Shown piece after piece: positions 1-8,825 of a stretch of DNA of 64,000 bases. A program made the position numbers and the translations under genes. A model generated the notes under the pieces. That model worked only from the letters and a program-made list of their open reading frames with translations, did no database searches and was not told the origin of the DNA. Source of the DNA: an uncultured Kiloniellaceae bacterium (GTDB lineage: Bacteria; Pseudomonadota; Alphaproteobacteria; Kiloniellales; Kiloniellaceae); the NCBI GenBank assembly GCA_947493695.1, contig CANLSF010000007.1, forward strand, positions 124,001-188,000. The letters run 5' to 3'. Within the stretch, counting starts at the first letter, position 1; every line of letters starts with the position of its first letter.

Positions 1-1
1 C

Positions 2-118
2 CTTGATGGCACCTTCAGCAACCTCGACCGGATGCGCAGAGTTCCACGTTGGACCTTTAACGATCCAGTGGTGGAATTGGATGCTGCGGTCGCAAAAGAA
101 TGCTGGAAGGCAGATTGA
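2..118 (+). CDS. 3' end of an unrecognised gene (partial)
   Basis: An open plus-strand frame enters from the left edge and stops at a TGA at 116-118, giving the last 38 residues of a protein that ends in ECWKAD. The tail is mixed hydrophobic and charged, with no membrane segment. I do not recognise the family. A second open stretch follows in another frame up to the AlkD-like gene, so a frameshifted longer protein cannot be excluded. Confidence 0.35.
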   Translation, partial: LDGTFSNLDRMRRVPRWTFNDPVVELDAAVAKECWKAD

Positions 119-253
119 TGGGAAAGCAACCATACCCGTCACCTAATTGAGCGATGGCAAAGTCCCCCATGGCAGGAACGCGCACACATTGTCGAATGCT
201 ACAGACGGCTTGAATGTTCGCACTTCAGTGCTGCAAATCGTCAAACGCGTTTG

Positions 254-1000
254 TTAAATGAGTTGATTGATGATGGCTCGGCGTTCCTCACCTTTGATAT
301 CCCGCAATGCATAAAGGGTAATTCTACTGCTTACGCCTTTGTTCCTCAGGTCGACAACATAGTTTAACACCTCTTCTTTATGCCACCGCATAAGGTCTCG
401 CAGGCACCAACCTACTCCGGTCTGTACCAGATGTTCCGGGTCATTGATCAGAGAGCTGCAGTTCGCCAGCGCCACATCCTTGTACAATCCTGACTTGGCA
501 ACCTTACGAGTGAAAATGACTACACTTGCCCTGCGGAGCCAGGGATCGCGATCAGCATTCCAAGATTTTAATAGGTCAACCAGCTCGGTATCATGGGTCT
601 GTAGAACCAGCCGCAGAAGAGACCCAGTATACGCGTCGATCTTACTCCACCCGTGAAGACCTCTGATCAATTGTTCCAAAAGATCAAATCGCGCTGGCGA
701 AAAATAGTCCGGCATTCGTTCAAGCAACGCCAGGGCGACAGTCTTTTGTTCACCGTATCCGGAGCAGATAAGACGCTTGGCCAACTCAATCTTCTGCTCT
801 ACGTCCAATAGGCCAAAGTCAGCCTTGAGGTCAGCGATCACGCGCTTCATTTCCGGTGCTCTGACGCCATACCCGAGATACCGTGGGTCGGGCTCGTTCG
901 CATCCGCTGTGTAAGGCGAAGATTCACCTAACGCGCTAAGCCTGGAAGCTATGATCTGATGCAGCCTGTAAGTGACAGGGTCGCTATCCCGCTTGTTCAT
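254..1000 (-). CDS. AlkD-like DNA alkylation repair protein (HEAT-like DNA glycosylase)
   Basis: The 248-residue protein fits the DNA alkylation repair (AlkD) family, which excises cationic alkylated bases such as 3-methyladenine and 7-methylguanine using a superhelix of HEAT-like repeats. Residues known to matter in Bacillus cereus AlkD are present at matching spacing: Trp118 and Asp122 (WSKID) correspond to W109/D113, Arg157 (WLRRAS) to R148, and Trp198 (VGWCLRD) lies near the W187 equivalent. Length is normal for the family (about 230-250). The gene stands alone, convergent with the partial gene at the left edge and about 100 bp from cobO. Its base composition looks somewhat less GC-rich than the cobalamin operon beside it, so recent acquisition is possible. 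Confidence 0.85.
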   Translation of the reverse strand: MNKRDSDPVTYRLHQIIASRLSALGESSPYTADANEPDPRYLGYGVRAPEMKRVIADLKADFGLLDVEQKIELAKRLICSGYGEQKTVALALLERMPDYFSPARFDLLEQLIRGLHGWSKIDAYTGSLLRLVLQTHDTELVDLLKSWNADRDPWLRRASVVIFTRKVAKSGLYKDVALANCSSLINDPEHLVQTGVGWCLRDLMRWHKEEVLNYVVDLRNKGVSSRITLYALRDIKGEERRAIINQLI

Positions 1001-1098
1001 GGGAACAACGTAATCCGGACATTATCGACCAGCAAGCAAACGACAGTTTTGTGCGCAAAGCTGTCACTGCTCCTTTGCGCGTTGCATGAGCGCCGCCC

Positions 1099-1767
1099 CT
1101 AAAACTCCACGCCCTTCTGCGCCTTGACGCCCTGCTCGCGGAAGGGATGCTTGATCTGGGTCATCTCGGTGACCAGGTCAGCAACCTCGATCAGTTCCGG
1201 CTTGGCGTTGCGGCCGGTGACGATGACGTGCAGGTCATCAGGCCGGTTGTCGAGGAACTCGACCACTTCCTCAAGCGGCAGGTAATCGTAGCGCAGAACG
1301 ATGTTAAGTTCGTCCAGCAAGACCATGTCATACTTGGGTTTTTCGCCTTTGGATTTATCGACCCGGCAGGCTTCGATCATTTCCTTTGAGACCTCCCAGG
1401 CGCGCTGGGCAGCGGCGATGTCGCGGGCGCGGTCCTGGGTGTCCCAGGTGAATCCCTCGCCCATGGTGCGGATCTCGGTCAGTTCGGGGAAGCGTTCCAG
1501 TACGACGCGCTCGCCGGTTTCCCACTTGCCCTTTACGTATTGAACTACGCCGGTGCGCATACCGTTGCCGATGGCCCGGGCGATCAGGCCGAAGGCCGCC
1601 GTGGACTTGCCCTTACCCTTGCCGGTGTGAACGATCAGCAGACCCTTTTCCTCAGTCTTGGTGGAGAGCATGCGGTCACGGGCGGCTTTGCGCTTGCGGG
1701 CCTTTTCGTTGGCGCGTTCGTTCAGTTCCGCCTCGGTCATTTCGCCCTTCGGCTTATCGCTTGTCAT
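1099..1767 (-). CDS. cobO: Cob(I)yrinic acid a,c-diamide adenosyltransferase
   Basis: This 222-residue CobO/BtuR-family protein transfers the 5'-deoxyadenosyl group of ATP to cobalt in corrinoids in the cytoplasm. The diagnostic glycine-rich P-loop GKGKGKST sits at residues 49-56, after a basic N-terminal tail rich in Glu, Lys and Arg. The later motifs VLLDELN and VTGRNA are typical of the family. It is the last gene of the minus-strand cobalamin operon; its ATG overlaps the TGA of cobN by four bases (ATGA at 1764-1767), indicating translational coupling. In the aerobic pathway CobO acts right after cobaltochelatase, which matches the gene order. Confidence 0.96.
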   Translation of the reverse strand: MTSDKPKGEMTEAELNERANEKARKRKAARDRMLSTKTEEKGLLIVHTGKGKGKSTAAFGLIARAIGNGMRTGVVQYVKGKWETGERVVLERFPELTEIRTMGEGFTWDTQDRARDIAAAQRAWEVSKEMIEACRVDKSKGEKPKYDMVLLDELNIVLRYDYLPLEEVVEFLDNRPDDLHVIVTGRNAKPELIEVADLVTEMTQIKHPFREQGVKAQKGVEF

Positions 1768-4700
1768 CTTACCACCTCGTGTTCTTTTTCGTGTCCAGCC
1801 AGTTCTCGCAACCTGGCCTGCGCGGAATTCGATTTTGCCCGCCAGAGCCCCCGCTCCTGCGCCTCAATCATACGATCAGCCATCTCGCGCGCCGCCGCCG
1901 GGTTGTTCTGCTCCAAAAATTCCAGCACCTCGGCGTCGCCCAGATAGGCATCGTATACCGCATCGAAGTGGTGGTCGGCCACCACCCGTGCGGTCGCGGC
2001 GAAGGCGAAGAGATAGTCCACGGTCGCCGCCATCTCGAAGGCGCCCTTGTAGCCGTGACGCATCACCCCGGCAATCCACTTGGGATTGACCACGCGGGCG
2101 CGCACAACACGGGCGACCTCCTCCTCCAGGGTGCGGATCTTCGGGCTCTCTGGTCGGGAGTGGTCGTTGTGATAGACCTGCGGCTGCTGCCCGGAAAGAT
2201 GCCGCACGGCGGCGGTCAAGCCACCCTCGAACTGGTAATAGTCATCGGAATCCAGCAGGTCGTGCTCGCGGTTGTCCTGGTTATGAACGACCGTATCGAC
2301 CGCGCGCAAACGGGTTTCGAAGAGACCGTGTGCCGCGGTCCCGCCACTACCCGCGCCGTAGGCATAGCCGCCCCAGGCCAGATAGGCCCGCGCCAGATCG
2401 CCCTCGTCTTCCCAGCCGCGCTCGTCAATCAAAGCCTGCAAGCCCGCGCCGTAAGCGCCTGGTTTGGAACCGAAAACCCGGTAGCCCGCGCGCTTCTCCG
2501 CATCTTCCGCAGCCATGCCTTTGGACATCAGTTCATCGCGTTCCTGCCGGAAAGAAGCAGCCAAAGGGTTCTTCTCTGCCGGTTCATCCAAAGCCGCAAC
2601 CGCGCGCACGGCAGAATCGAACAAATCGATCTGCGCCGGGAAGGCATCACGGAAAAACCCGGAGACGCGCAGCGTCACATCCACGCGCGGACGGTCCAGC
2701 ACAGTCAGAGGCAATATCTCAAATCCAGTCACCCGGCGCGAGGTCACTTCCCACGTCGGGCGCACACCCAGCAATGCCAGGCCCTGCGCGATGTCGTCGC
2801 CGCCGGTGCGCATGTTGGCCGTGCCCCAGGCCGACAGGGCGATGCGGCGTGGCCAGGCGCCCTGCTCCTGCCGGTGACGCTCGATCAGCAGGCAGGCGGA
2901 TTTCCAGCCCAGATGCCAGGCGGCGGGGGTCGGGACCGTGCGGCTGTCGAGGGAGTAGAAGTTGCGACCGGTCGGCAGGACGTCCAGGCGGCCACGGGTC
3001 GGCGCACCGGACGGACCCGGCGGCACAAAAGCGCCGTCCAAGCCTTTGAGAACGCCGGTAATTTCGGCGCCCCCTGATTCGGCAACTGAAGGTCGGACGC
3101 TGCTCTGGATCTTCTCAAGCACTTGAAGAGTCTGTCCCCATTCGGATGCCGCCGACTGTGCACCCGATACCAAGCGCTGAGCCAGAAGCTCCAAGCGCTC
3201 GACCGTATCGCCCTGACTGCGCCAGGAGCCTTCAACCGCCAGCACCTCCGGTCGCGGGCCGGTCCAGTCCGCACCCATTTCGCAGTCCAAAGGGTCGAAG
3301 CCTTCAAAGCCCAGATCGGTTGCCAGTGCTCGGATCAGTGAGGCATCGCCCTCCTTGCCTTCGCCGCGTGGCAGGCGGGTCAGGGCCACCAGCAGGTCGG
3401 TGAGTTGCGGGCCTGCAGGCGCTTCACCGAAGATGTGCAGGCCGTCGCGGATCTGCAGTTCCTTCAATTCGCAGAGGTAGTTATCCAGCTTGCTTAAGGC
3501 GGCGTCCGCATCGTCCGCCGCAACGATCCCGCAATCCTTATCCAGACCGATGGAAGCGCTGAGCTCCAGGATCTGTTCGCGCAGGACCTTGAGGCGGCGC
3601 GGGTCGACACCGGCGGCTTCATAGTACTCGTCGACCAGTAGTTCCAGGTCGGCCAGCGGCCCATAGGATTCCGCGCGGGTCAGCGGCGGGGTCAGATGAT
3701 CGATGATCACCGCCTGTGCGCGGCGCTTGGCCTGGGTGCCTTCGCCCGGGTCGTTGACGATAAAGGGATAGAGATGCGGCATGGGTCCCAGGACCGCCTC
3801 GGGGAAACAGTTTTCCGAAAGCGCCAGGGACTTGCCGGGCAGCCATTCTAAGTTTCCGTGTTTACCCATGTGGATAACCGCATGAACCTGCTCGACTTTT
3901 CGCAACCAGGCATAGAAGGCCAGATAGCCGTGAGGCGGTACGAGATCCGGGTCGTGGTAGGTCGCGGTGGGGTCGATGTTATAGCCACGGGCGGGCTGCA
4001 GGCCGACGGTGATCTTGCCGCAGCGGAAGAAGGAAAGCGCGAAGCTCCCCGAACTGGTTTCATCTGAAACAAAGAAGGGATCGTCTTCCGGCGCCCCCCA
4101 ACGCGCGGTGACGGCGGTCTGCACTTCAGCGGGCAGATCTTTGTAAAAAGCCTTGTAAATGTCACAGGTCAAACGCACACGAATAACGCGCCCGTCAACG
4201 GCGGCGTTGGTCGGTCCTTCGGCCAGACGTTCGACCAGGGCATTGCCGTCTTCGGGGATATCTTCGACGTCATAACCCGCCGCCGCCAGTGCCCGGAGAA
4301 GCACGACAGAGCCGGCAGGGGTGTCGAGGCCGACACCGTTGCCCATGCGTCCGTCCCGGTTCGGATAGTTGGCCAGGATCAGCGCGACCTTCCGTTCGCA
4401 GACCGCCGCGCGTTTCAGCGTCAGCCACTTCGCCGTAAGTGCCGCTACGAAATCGATGCGGTCGGCGACCGGTGCGTAGGTGACGATCGAGGATTGGGTC
4501 GCCGGATCGAAACGGGCCTCGGATTTGAAAGAGACGGCGCGCGACAGGATGCGACCGTCCACCTCGGGCAAGGCAACGTTCATGGCGATGTCGCGGGCGG
4601 AAAGGCCATTGGCGGACTCGCGCCAAGCGGCTTCGTTGCCGCCGGAGAAAACCACCTGCAGGATTGGACAGTCCAGGCCGTCGAAAGGTGTCTCCTTCCG

Positions 4701-5558
4701 CGCGGCACCGGGGCTGGAAATGGCAAAGCCGGTGGCGTTGAGCACGATCTCGCTGCCCGCGTCTTCGAGGAGCTGGCGCAGGGTCTCTGCGGAGAGCGCT
4801 TCCTTGAGGCTGGCGCAATAGACCGGCAGAGGATTCACACCCTGTTGTTTGAGGCTCTCGATCAGCGCGTCGACCGGCGCGAGATTGGCTGCCTGGACCA
4901 GAGCCCGGTAAAAGACGATGGCGGCGACCGGCGCACCCTCGGTCCAGTGGGACTTCAGGTCTTGCAGACCCGGCTGATCGAGCCCCGGCCAATAGATCCC
5001 GGCACGCAGCAGCGGGCGCGGTTCGCCCCAATCGGGTAAGCCTTCGGCCTTCCCGCCCATGTCCAGAAGGGTTCCGGCATAGAGCAGGAAGTTGCGCGCG
5101 TTCTCCGGCCCGCCATGAATGCAGTACTGCCAGAGCCGGTGACAGGCTTCTGCGCCCAGGGTGGAGTGATCCGCCAGCTCCGCATCCGGTTGATCGTCGC
5201 CGGGCAGCAGCGCCAGAGGAATGCCGCGTTCGGCACAGGTGGCACGCAGTTGCTCGACACCGTAGGGCCAGTATCCGACCCCGCCGAGCAGGCGCACGAT
5301 CACCAGCTTCGCATTGGCAATCATCTCCTCGGCATAGAGATCGACCGAGAGGTTGTGGCCGAGCTGCATGAGGTTGGCGAGACGCAGGCTCGGAACCTCG
5401 CCGCTCGCCCCTTCCCGGATATGCCCGTAGGCCAGCGAGAGGCTGGCCAGCTCGGTGTCCGCCGCCGAGAGCACGATGATGTCGCCGGGGGTCTGACCGA
5501 GCTCGACAGCTTCCGAACCGTCGGAGATGCCACCCGCCTGCGCTTGCAAAAGATGCAT
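1764..5558 (-). CDS. cobN: Cobaltochelatase large subunit
   Basis: This 1,264-residue protein has the size and motif pattern of CobN, the large subunit of the ATP-dependent aerobic cobaltochelatase (CobNST) that inserts cobalt into hydrogenobyrinic acid a,c-diamide. Supporting stretches are VIHMGKHGNLEWLPGK, GNGVGLDTP and YAYGAGSGGTAAHG, all characteristic of the CobN/BchH superfamily. CobS and CobT, which form the AAA+ motor, are not in the window and must lie elsewhere. The gene is followed with a 4-bp overlap by cobO and preceded by cobW after 61 bp. The start at 5558 gives an N-terminus of usual length. Several long ORFs lie antisense to it; they are frame shadows caused by high GC. Confidence 0.97.
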   Translation of the reverse strand: MHLLQAQAGGISDGSEAVELGQTPGDIIVLSAADTELASLSLAYGHIREGASGEVPSLRLANLMQLGHNLSVDLYAEEMIANAKLVIVRLLGGVGYWPYGVEQLRATCAERGIPLALLPGDDQPDAELADHSTLGAEACHRLWQYCIHGGPENARNFLLYAGTLLDMGGKAEGLPDWGEPRPLLRAGIYWPGLDQPGLQDLKSHWTEGAPVAAIVFYRALVQAANLAPVDALIESLKQQGVNPLPVYCASLKEALSAETLRQLLEDAGSEIVLNATGFAISSPGAARKETPFDGLDCPILQVVFSGGNEAAWRESANGLSARDIAMNVALPEVDGRILSRAVSFKSEARFDPATQSSIVTYAPVADRIDFVAALTAKWLTLKRAAVCERKVALILANYPNRDGRMGNGVGLDTPAGSVVLLRALAAAGYDVEDIPEDGNALVERLAEGPTNAAVDGRVIRVRLTCDIYKAFYKDLPAEVQTAVTARWGAPEDDPFFVSDETSSGSFALSFFRCGKITVGLQPARGYNIDPTATYHDPDLVPPHGYLAFYAWLRKVEQVHAVIHMGKHGNLEWLPGKSLALSENCFPEAVLGPMPHLYPFIVNDPGEGTQAKRRAQAVIIDHLTPPLTRAESYGPLADLELLVDEYYEAAGVDPRRLKVLREQILELSASIGLDKDCGIVAADDADAALSKLDNYLCELKELQIRDGLHIFGEAPAGPQLTDLLVALTRLPRGEGKEGDASLIRALATDLGFEGFDPLDCEMGADWTGPRPEVLAVEGSWRSQGDTVERLELLAQRLVSGAQSAASEWGQTLQVLEKIQSSVRPSVAESGGAEITGVLKGLDGAFVPPGPSGAPTRGRLDVLPTGRNFYSLDSRTVPTPAAWHLGWKSACLLIERHRQEQGAWPRRIALSAWGTANMRTGGDDIAQGLALLGVRPTWEVTSRRVTGFEILPLTVLDRPRVDVTLRVSGFFRDAFPAQIDLFDSAVRAVAALDEPAEKNPLAASFRQERDELMSKGMAAEDAEKRAGYRVFGSKPGAYGAGLQALIDERGWEDEGDLARAYLAWGGYAYGAGSGGTAAHGLFETRLRAVDTVVHNQDNREHDLLDSDDYYQFEGGLTAAVRHLSGQQPQVYHNDHSRPESPKIRTLEEEVARVVRARVVNPKWIAGVMRHGYKGAFEMAATVDYLFAFAATARVVADHHFDAVYDAYLGDAEVLEFLEQNNPAAAREMADRMIEAQERGLWRAKSNSAQARLRELAGHEKEHEVVR

Positions 5559-5619
5559 GTCAGCTCTCGCCCTTATCCCCGGCTGATAACCCGGAGCTTA
5601 AAAAAACCTGATCGCCGCT

Positions 5620-6708
5620 TCAGCTCGCTGGCGCTGCGACGGCTTGAGCCGGAGCTCCCTGGGAGGCTGCACGACCGGACTCCAGCGCCGTCGTAATCGC
5701 GTCGCTGTCCATACCCGCCTCGCCTATGACCACCAGCCGGGTGGACTGGGTTTCGTCCGGGTGCCAGTCGCGGTCGTAGTAGTGCTGCAGACGGCCGCCG
5801 ACCCCTTGCAGGACCAGACGCATGTCCTTACCCGCGACCTTGGCGAAGCCCTTGATGCGCAGGATGCCGTGTTGTGCGATCACCGGCTGCAGGCGCTCGA
5901 CCAGCCCCTGCGGGGTCTCGACCTCGCCCAGATCCACGGCGAAGGACATGAAGTCGTCGTGATCGTGCTCGTGACCGTCATCGTGGTGGCTGGGACGTGC
6001 CTCCAGATCGGATTCAGCGGCGGCCTCCAGACCCAGCAGGATCTTGGCGTCGACCTTGCCGTAGGAACTGCGGACCACCTTGACCTGAGGGCGCAGCTCG
6101 GCCTTCACGTCGCGCAGCACCCGCGCCAGATCGGCGTCGGACAGCAGGTCGGTCTTGTTGATCACCACCATGTCGGCGCAGTTGATCTGCTCCTCGAAGA
6201 GCTCCTCCAGCGGGCTTTCGTGATCCAGGGATTCGTCGGCCTGACGCTGAGCCTCGACCGCCGCCGGGTTGCTGGCGAACAAACCTTCGGCCACCGCAGG
6301 GCCATCAATCACCGTGATCACGCCATCGACCGTGACCTTGGTGCGGATCTCCGGCCAGTTGAAGGCCTTGACCAGCGGTTTCGGCAGCGCGAGGCCGGAG
6401 GTCTCGATGATGATGTGATCCGGCGGCTCGGCCCGGTTCAGCAGGGTCTCGATGGTCGGGATAAAGTCGTCGGCCACGGTGCAGCAGATACAACCGTTGG
6501 GCAGTTCCAGAACCGCGTCTTCCTCGCAGTTCTCGATGCCGCAGCCCTTGACGATCTCGCCGTCCACGCCCAGATCGCCGAACTCGTTGATGACCAGTGC
6601 CAGCCGCTTGCCCTGACTGGTTTCCAGAAGATGCCGGATCGTGCTGGTCTTGCCGGCCCCGAGGAAACCGGTGATGACGGTAGCGGGAATTTTGTTACCT
6701 TGCGACAT
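5620..6708 (-). CDS. cobW: CobW-type G3E GTPase, cobalt metallochaperone
   Basis: This 362-residue GTPase carries the Walker A motif TGFLGAGKTS (residues 13-22), the CxCC metal-binding motif of the COG0523 family (C73-I-C75-C76 within NGCICCTVADD), the guanine-specificity motif NKTD, and a His/Asp-rich segment (HHDDGHEHDHDD) before the C-terminal CobW domain. Family members deliver metals to client enzymes; position between cobU and cobN points to cobalt delivery to cobaltochelatase. A short Ala/Pro-rich tail ends the protein. It sits 47 bp after cobU and 61 bp before cobN, consistent with one transcript. Confidence 0.95.
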   Translation of the reverse strand: MSQGNKIPATVITGFLGAGKTSTIRHLLETSQGKRLALVINEFGDLGVDGEIVKGCGIENCEEDAVLELPNGCICCTVADDFIPTIETLLNRAEPPDHIIIETSGLALPKPLVKAFNWPEIRTKVTVDGVITVIDGPAVAEGLFASNPAAVEAQRQADESLDHESPLEELFEEQINCADMVVINKTDLLSDADLARVLRDVKAELRPQVKVVRSSYGKVDAKILLGLEAAAESDLEARPSHHDDGHEHDHDDFMSFAVDLGEVETPQGLVERLQPVIAQHGILRIKGFAKVAGKDMRLVLQGVGGRLQHYYDRDWHPDETQSTRLVVIGEAGMDSDAITTALESGRAASQGAPAQAVAAPAS

Positions 6709-6755
6709 GAACTCTGCTCACCAGTAAATTGTTGTTATTATCTAATTTCGATTTC

Positions 6756-7328
6756 TCAGTGCGATGACTTCACTATCATGGGCAAGCCCGCAACCATGAA
6801 AACCACCGAATCCGCGACCGCTGCGACGGCCTGATGCAGGCGCCCGGCGTGGTCCCGAAAGTCTCGCGCCAATTGGTGCATGGGCACAATCCCATGACCG
6901 ACTTCATTTGAAACAAAGACGACCGGACCCGCGAGTCCCGCCCCGCCTTTACCAGAGAGAGCTCCGATCAGTCCCGCGATCTCCGCCTCTATGTCCCGCT
7001 CCTCGGCCATAAGGTTCGAAAGCCAGAGGGTCAGGCAATCCACCAGGATCGGCCGGTCCGCGCGCGCCTCGCGCTGCAGCACAGCGGCGAGATCCAGCGG
7101 TTCCTCTATTGTGTGCCAGGCAGTGCCCCGGCGGGCTTTGTGTTCTGCGATGCGCGTGGCCATCTCATCATCGCGCTCCGCCTGCCCCACCGCCGTCGCG
7201 ATATAGAGGCAGTCGCCGCCCGCCGATTCCACCAGTTGCTCCGCATGGCGGCTCTTGCCCGAGCGGGCACCGCCCAATACCAGGGAGATCGCGGGAAGCG
7301 GGGTTTGGGGGGCGGAAGACACGATCAA
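6756..7328 (-). CDS. cobU: Bifunctional adenosylcobinamide kinase / guanylyltransferase
   Basis: This 190-residue protein (CobU in Salmonella, CobP in Pseudomonas denitrificans) phosphorylates adenosylcobinamide and then transfers GMP to it during nucleotide-loop assembly. The P-loop GGARSGKS spans residues 19-26, the guanylylation region is EHKARRGTAWHTIEEP, and SNEVGHGIVP is another family signature. The sequence ends cleanly at a typical length. It is the first gene of the minus-strand cobalamin operon. I searched its 5' region for a cobalamin riboswitch and found only a partial B12-box-like string, so regulation is left open. Confidence 0.94.
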   Translation of the reverse strand: MIVSSAPQTPLPAISLVLGGARSGKSRHAEQLVESAGGDCLYIATAVGQAERDDEMATRIAEHKARRGTAWHTIEEPLDLAAVLQREARADRPILVDCLTLWLSNLMAEERDIEAEIAGLIGALSGKGGAGLAGPVVFVSNEVGHGIVPMHQLARDFRDHAGRLHQAVAAVADSVVFMVAGLPMIVKSSH

Positions 7329-7688
7329 AGCAGCCTGTTCAAATCCGAATTTGCGGCGAGTTTCCTTAGCCCGCCCACTTCACGCAAGAACAATCGTCAC
7401 AAGAGTAAAAACGACACCAAATCAGCGGTTTCATACGGCAGCTCTCACCTCCCCCGCGAGCGCATGTCGCGATTACCTGCGATCTCCCGCCGGTCCGAAC
7501 GCGTTATGCTCTGCAAACGCTGCCTCGGCTCGACCTTCGACCACATTTATTCGATTTGACGCGACACACGCTAAAACGTGATCGCCCCGTGTCTGGCACT
7601 TCGAGATACCCGAACCCAAATTTTTAACCACGAGGCTGCAACTCCGACCGCCTGGAAACGGGCAATCGGAAAGAAGGGAGAGTTACGC
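7329..7688. other. Divergent intergenic region between cobU and the repeat-protein gene
   Basis: This 360-bp gap holds the promoters of the cobU operon (minus) and of the secreted repeat protein (plus), plus one copy of a 68-bp repeat at 7461-7528. On the minus strand, around 7433-7447, a string GAGAGCTGCC resembles the end of the B12 box (GAGACCTGCC), but the conserved CCCGCAACTGT and GGTG-AAT-CC segments expected of a cobalamin riboswitch were not found. No gene is seen. Confidence 0.4.
7461..7528 (-). repeat. 68-bp dispersed repeat, copy 1 (minus orientation)
   Basis: Read on the minus strand this begins CCGAGGCAGCGTTTGC and ends CGCGACATGCG. It aligns without gaps to plus-strand 8427-8494; the first 35 bases differ at only two positions and the last 11 are identical, with more divergence in the middle. 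The two copies face each other across the secreted repeat-protein gene. Confidence 0.7.
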
Positions 7689-8384
7689 ATGTTGAAACGA
7701 ACCGCACTGACTGGACTGCAGATTGTCACGATCCTCGCTGTGATCACCCTGATGCTGACCTCCGCAGCGCGGGCCGCTGTTCCGCAGCCGGGCCTTGGCG
7801 CCCTGAAGCTGTCGGATCGCGCCACCGCCCAGGAGGCGGGGGTTGTGAAGGCCGGATACTTCAAGAAGCGCCATGGCCACCGCGGTTTCAAGAAACGCAG
7901 CTATGGGCACAAGAAATTCGGCCACGGCAAGTTCGGCCATAAGCGGAAATTCGGTCATCGGAAATTCGGACATAGAAAGTTCGGCCACCGCAAATTCGGG
8001 CACAAGCGCTATGGGCACCGGAGTTTCGGGCATCGGAAATTCGGACATCGCAGCCACCACGGGCACGGAAGTTTCAAGTTCAAGAGCCACGGCGGCTTCA
8101 AGTTCAAGAGCTACGGACATTCGAGCCACGGCCACAAAAAATTCCTCCGCAAAGGCCACGGCTACCGAAAACTGAGTTCAGGCAAGTTCGACTACGGCTC
8201 AAGCAGCTATAAGCACGTCACGCCCAAGAACCATGCCCATAACTTCCGCAACAAAAGCGGACACAAGAAGTTCGTCACCAAGGTCGTCCCGCGCAGAAAG
8301 CCGAGCCCGGCCAAGTTTGACTACGGCAACAGCAAGTTCAAACCCAGCGCGCCGAAAAACCACGGGCACGATTTCCGGAACTAG
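7689..8384 (+). CDS. Secreted histidine/lysine-rich repeat protein
   Basis: The chosen ATG at 7689 follows a strong ribosome-binding site (AAGAAGGGAG at 7671-7680), giving 231 residues; the longer frame from 7578 lacks one. An N-terminal signal peptide (basic MLKR, hydrophobic core, cleavage near AARA/AVP) is followed by a very basic domain in which the pentapeptide F-G-H-[RK]-[KR] and close variants recur more than ten times between about residues 60 and 120. A second half repeats KFDYG-N/S-S-x-x-K with NH-x-H-x-F-R-N at two places. Cys is absent and acidic residues are rare. Such composition suggests binding to metal ions, polyanions or the cell envelope, but no family was recognised and no function is assigned. 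Confidence 0.75.
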   Translation: MLKRTALTGLQIVTILAVITLMLTSAARAAVPQPGLGALKLSDRATAQEAGVVKAGYFKKRHGHRGFKKRSYGHKKFGHGKFGHKRKFGHRKFGHRKFGHRKFGHKRYGHRSFGHRKFGHRSHHGHGSFKFKSHGGFKFKSYGHSSHGHKKFLRKGHGYRKLSSGKFDYGSSSYKHVTPKNHAHNFRNKSGHKKFVTKVVPRRKPSPAKFDYGNSKFKPSAPKNHGHDFRN

Positions 8385-8426
8385 GGCGTGTCGCGTTCAA
8401 TTTAATAGGATTATTCGAAGACAGAT

Positions 8427-8494
8427 CCGAGGCAGCGTTTGCGGAGCACAACGCGTTCGGAGCTGCCAGAGAATGCAAGCAAACGCGACATGCG
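8427..8494 (+). repeat. 68-bp dispersed repeat, copy 2 (plus orientation)
   Basis: Begins CCGAGGCAGCGTTTGC and ends CGCGACATGCG. It is the inverted partner of 7461-7528 (same length, no gaps). It lies 42 bp after the stop codon of the secreted repeat-protein gene. Confidence 0.7.
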
Positions 8495-8562
8495 TTTGAA
8501 CCTGAGTTCAAAGCGCCCCGTATAGCGTTTTACGTTTCTCTCGAACCAAAGAACTTCAAAAA

Positions 8563-8639
8563 TTTGCGTTCGAGATCAGCAACGTGCTGATTGAGAGGCA
8601 GTGAATTTTGAATCAGCATAAACGCAAAATGCTTTAGCA
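8563..8639 (+). repeat. 77-bp palindrome-rich dispersed repeat, copy 1
   Basis: Starts TTTGCGTTCGAGATCAGCAA and ends AACGCAAAATGCTTTAGCA. The ends are inverted (TTTGCGTT / AACGCAAA) and an inner palindrome GATCAGCA..TGCTGAT lies near the left end. Related copies are at 10140-10200 (plus, shorter, without the inner palindrome) and 41948-42024 (minus, also 77 bp). Confidence 0.7.
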
Positions 8640-8655
8640 ATCAGACCGGCGCTCA

Positions 8656-8691
8656 CAGGCCCGGCGGTGCCACCCCTCACCGCCGGGCCTG
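8656..8691. terminator. Strong hairpin, likely terminator of the repeat-protein transcript
   Basis: A perfect 14-bp stem CAGGCCCGGCGGTG / CACCGCCGGGCCTG (8656-8669 and 8678-8691) encloses an 8-nt loop and is followed by TCTTGTTCC, a weak U tract on the plus strand. It ends the transcript coming from 7689-8384, or isolates the tRNA-like gene downstream. Confidence 0.65.
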
Positions 8692-8825
8692 TCTTGTTCC
8701 ACCGCCCTGCTCTTGCAATCGGGCGGGGAATTCCGTATATCCAAGACATGCAACGACTTGCCCACACACCCTTTCGAATATGCCTCAGGCTTCCAGTCCC
8801 GGAAGCCGCCCGATTGGCAATTCGA

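Noticed and set aside
1761-3077. A 438-codon plus-strand open frame
   Set aside because: It is antisense to cobN and has no coherent domain; it is a frame shadow.
7329-7688. Cobalamin riboswitch upstream of cobU
   Set aside because: Only a B12-box-like fragment is present; the conserved core and spacing are missing, so it is not annotated.
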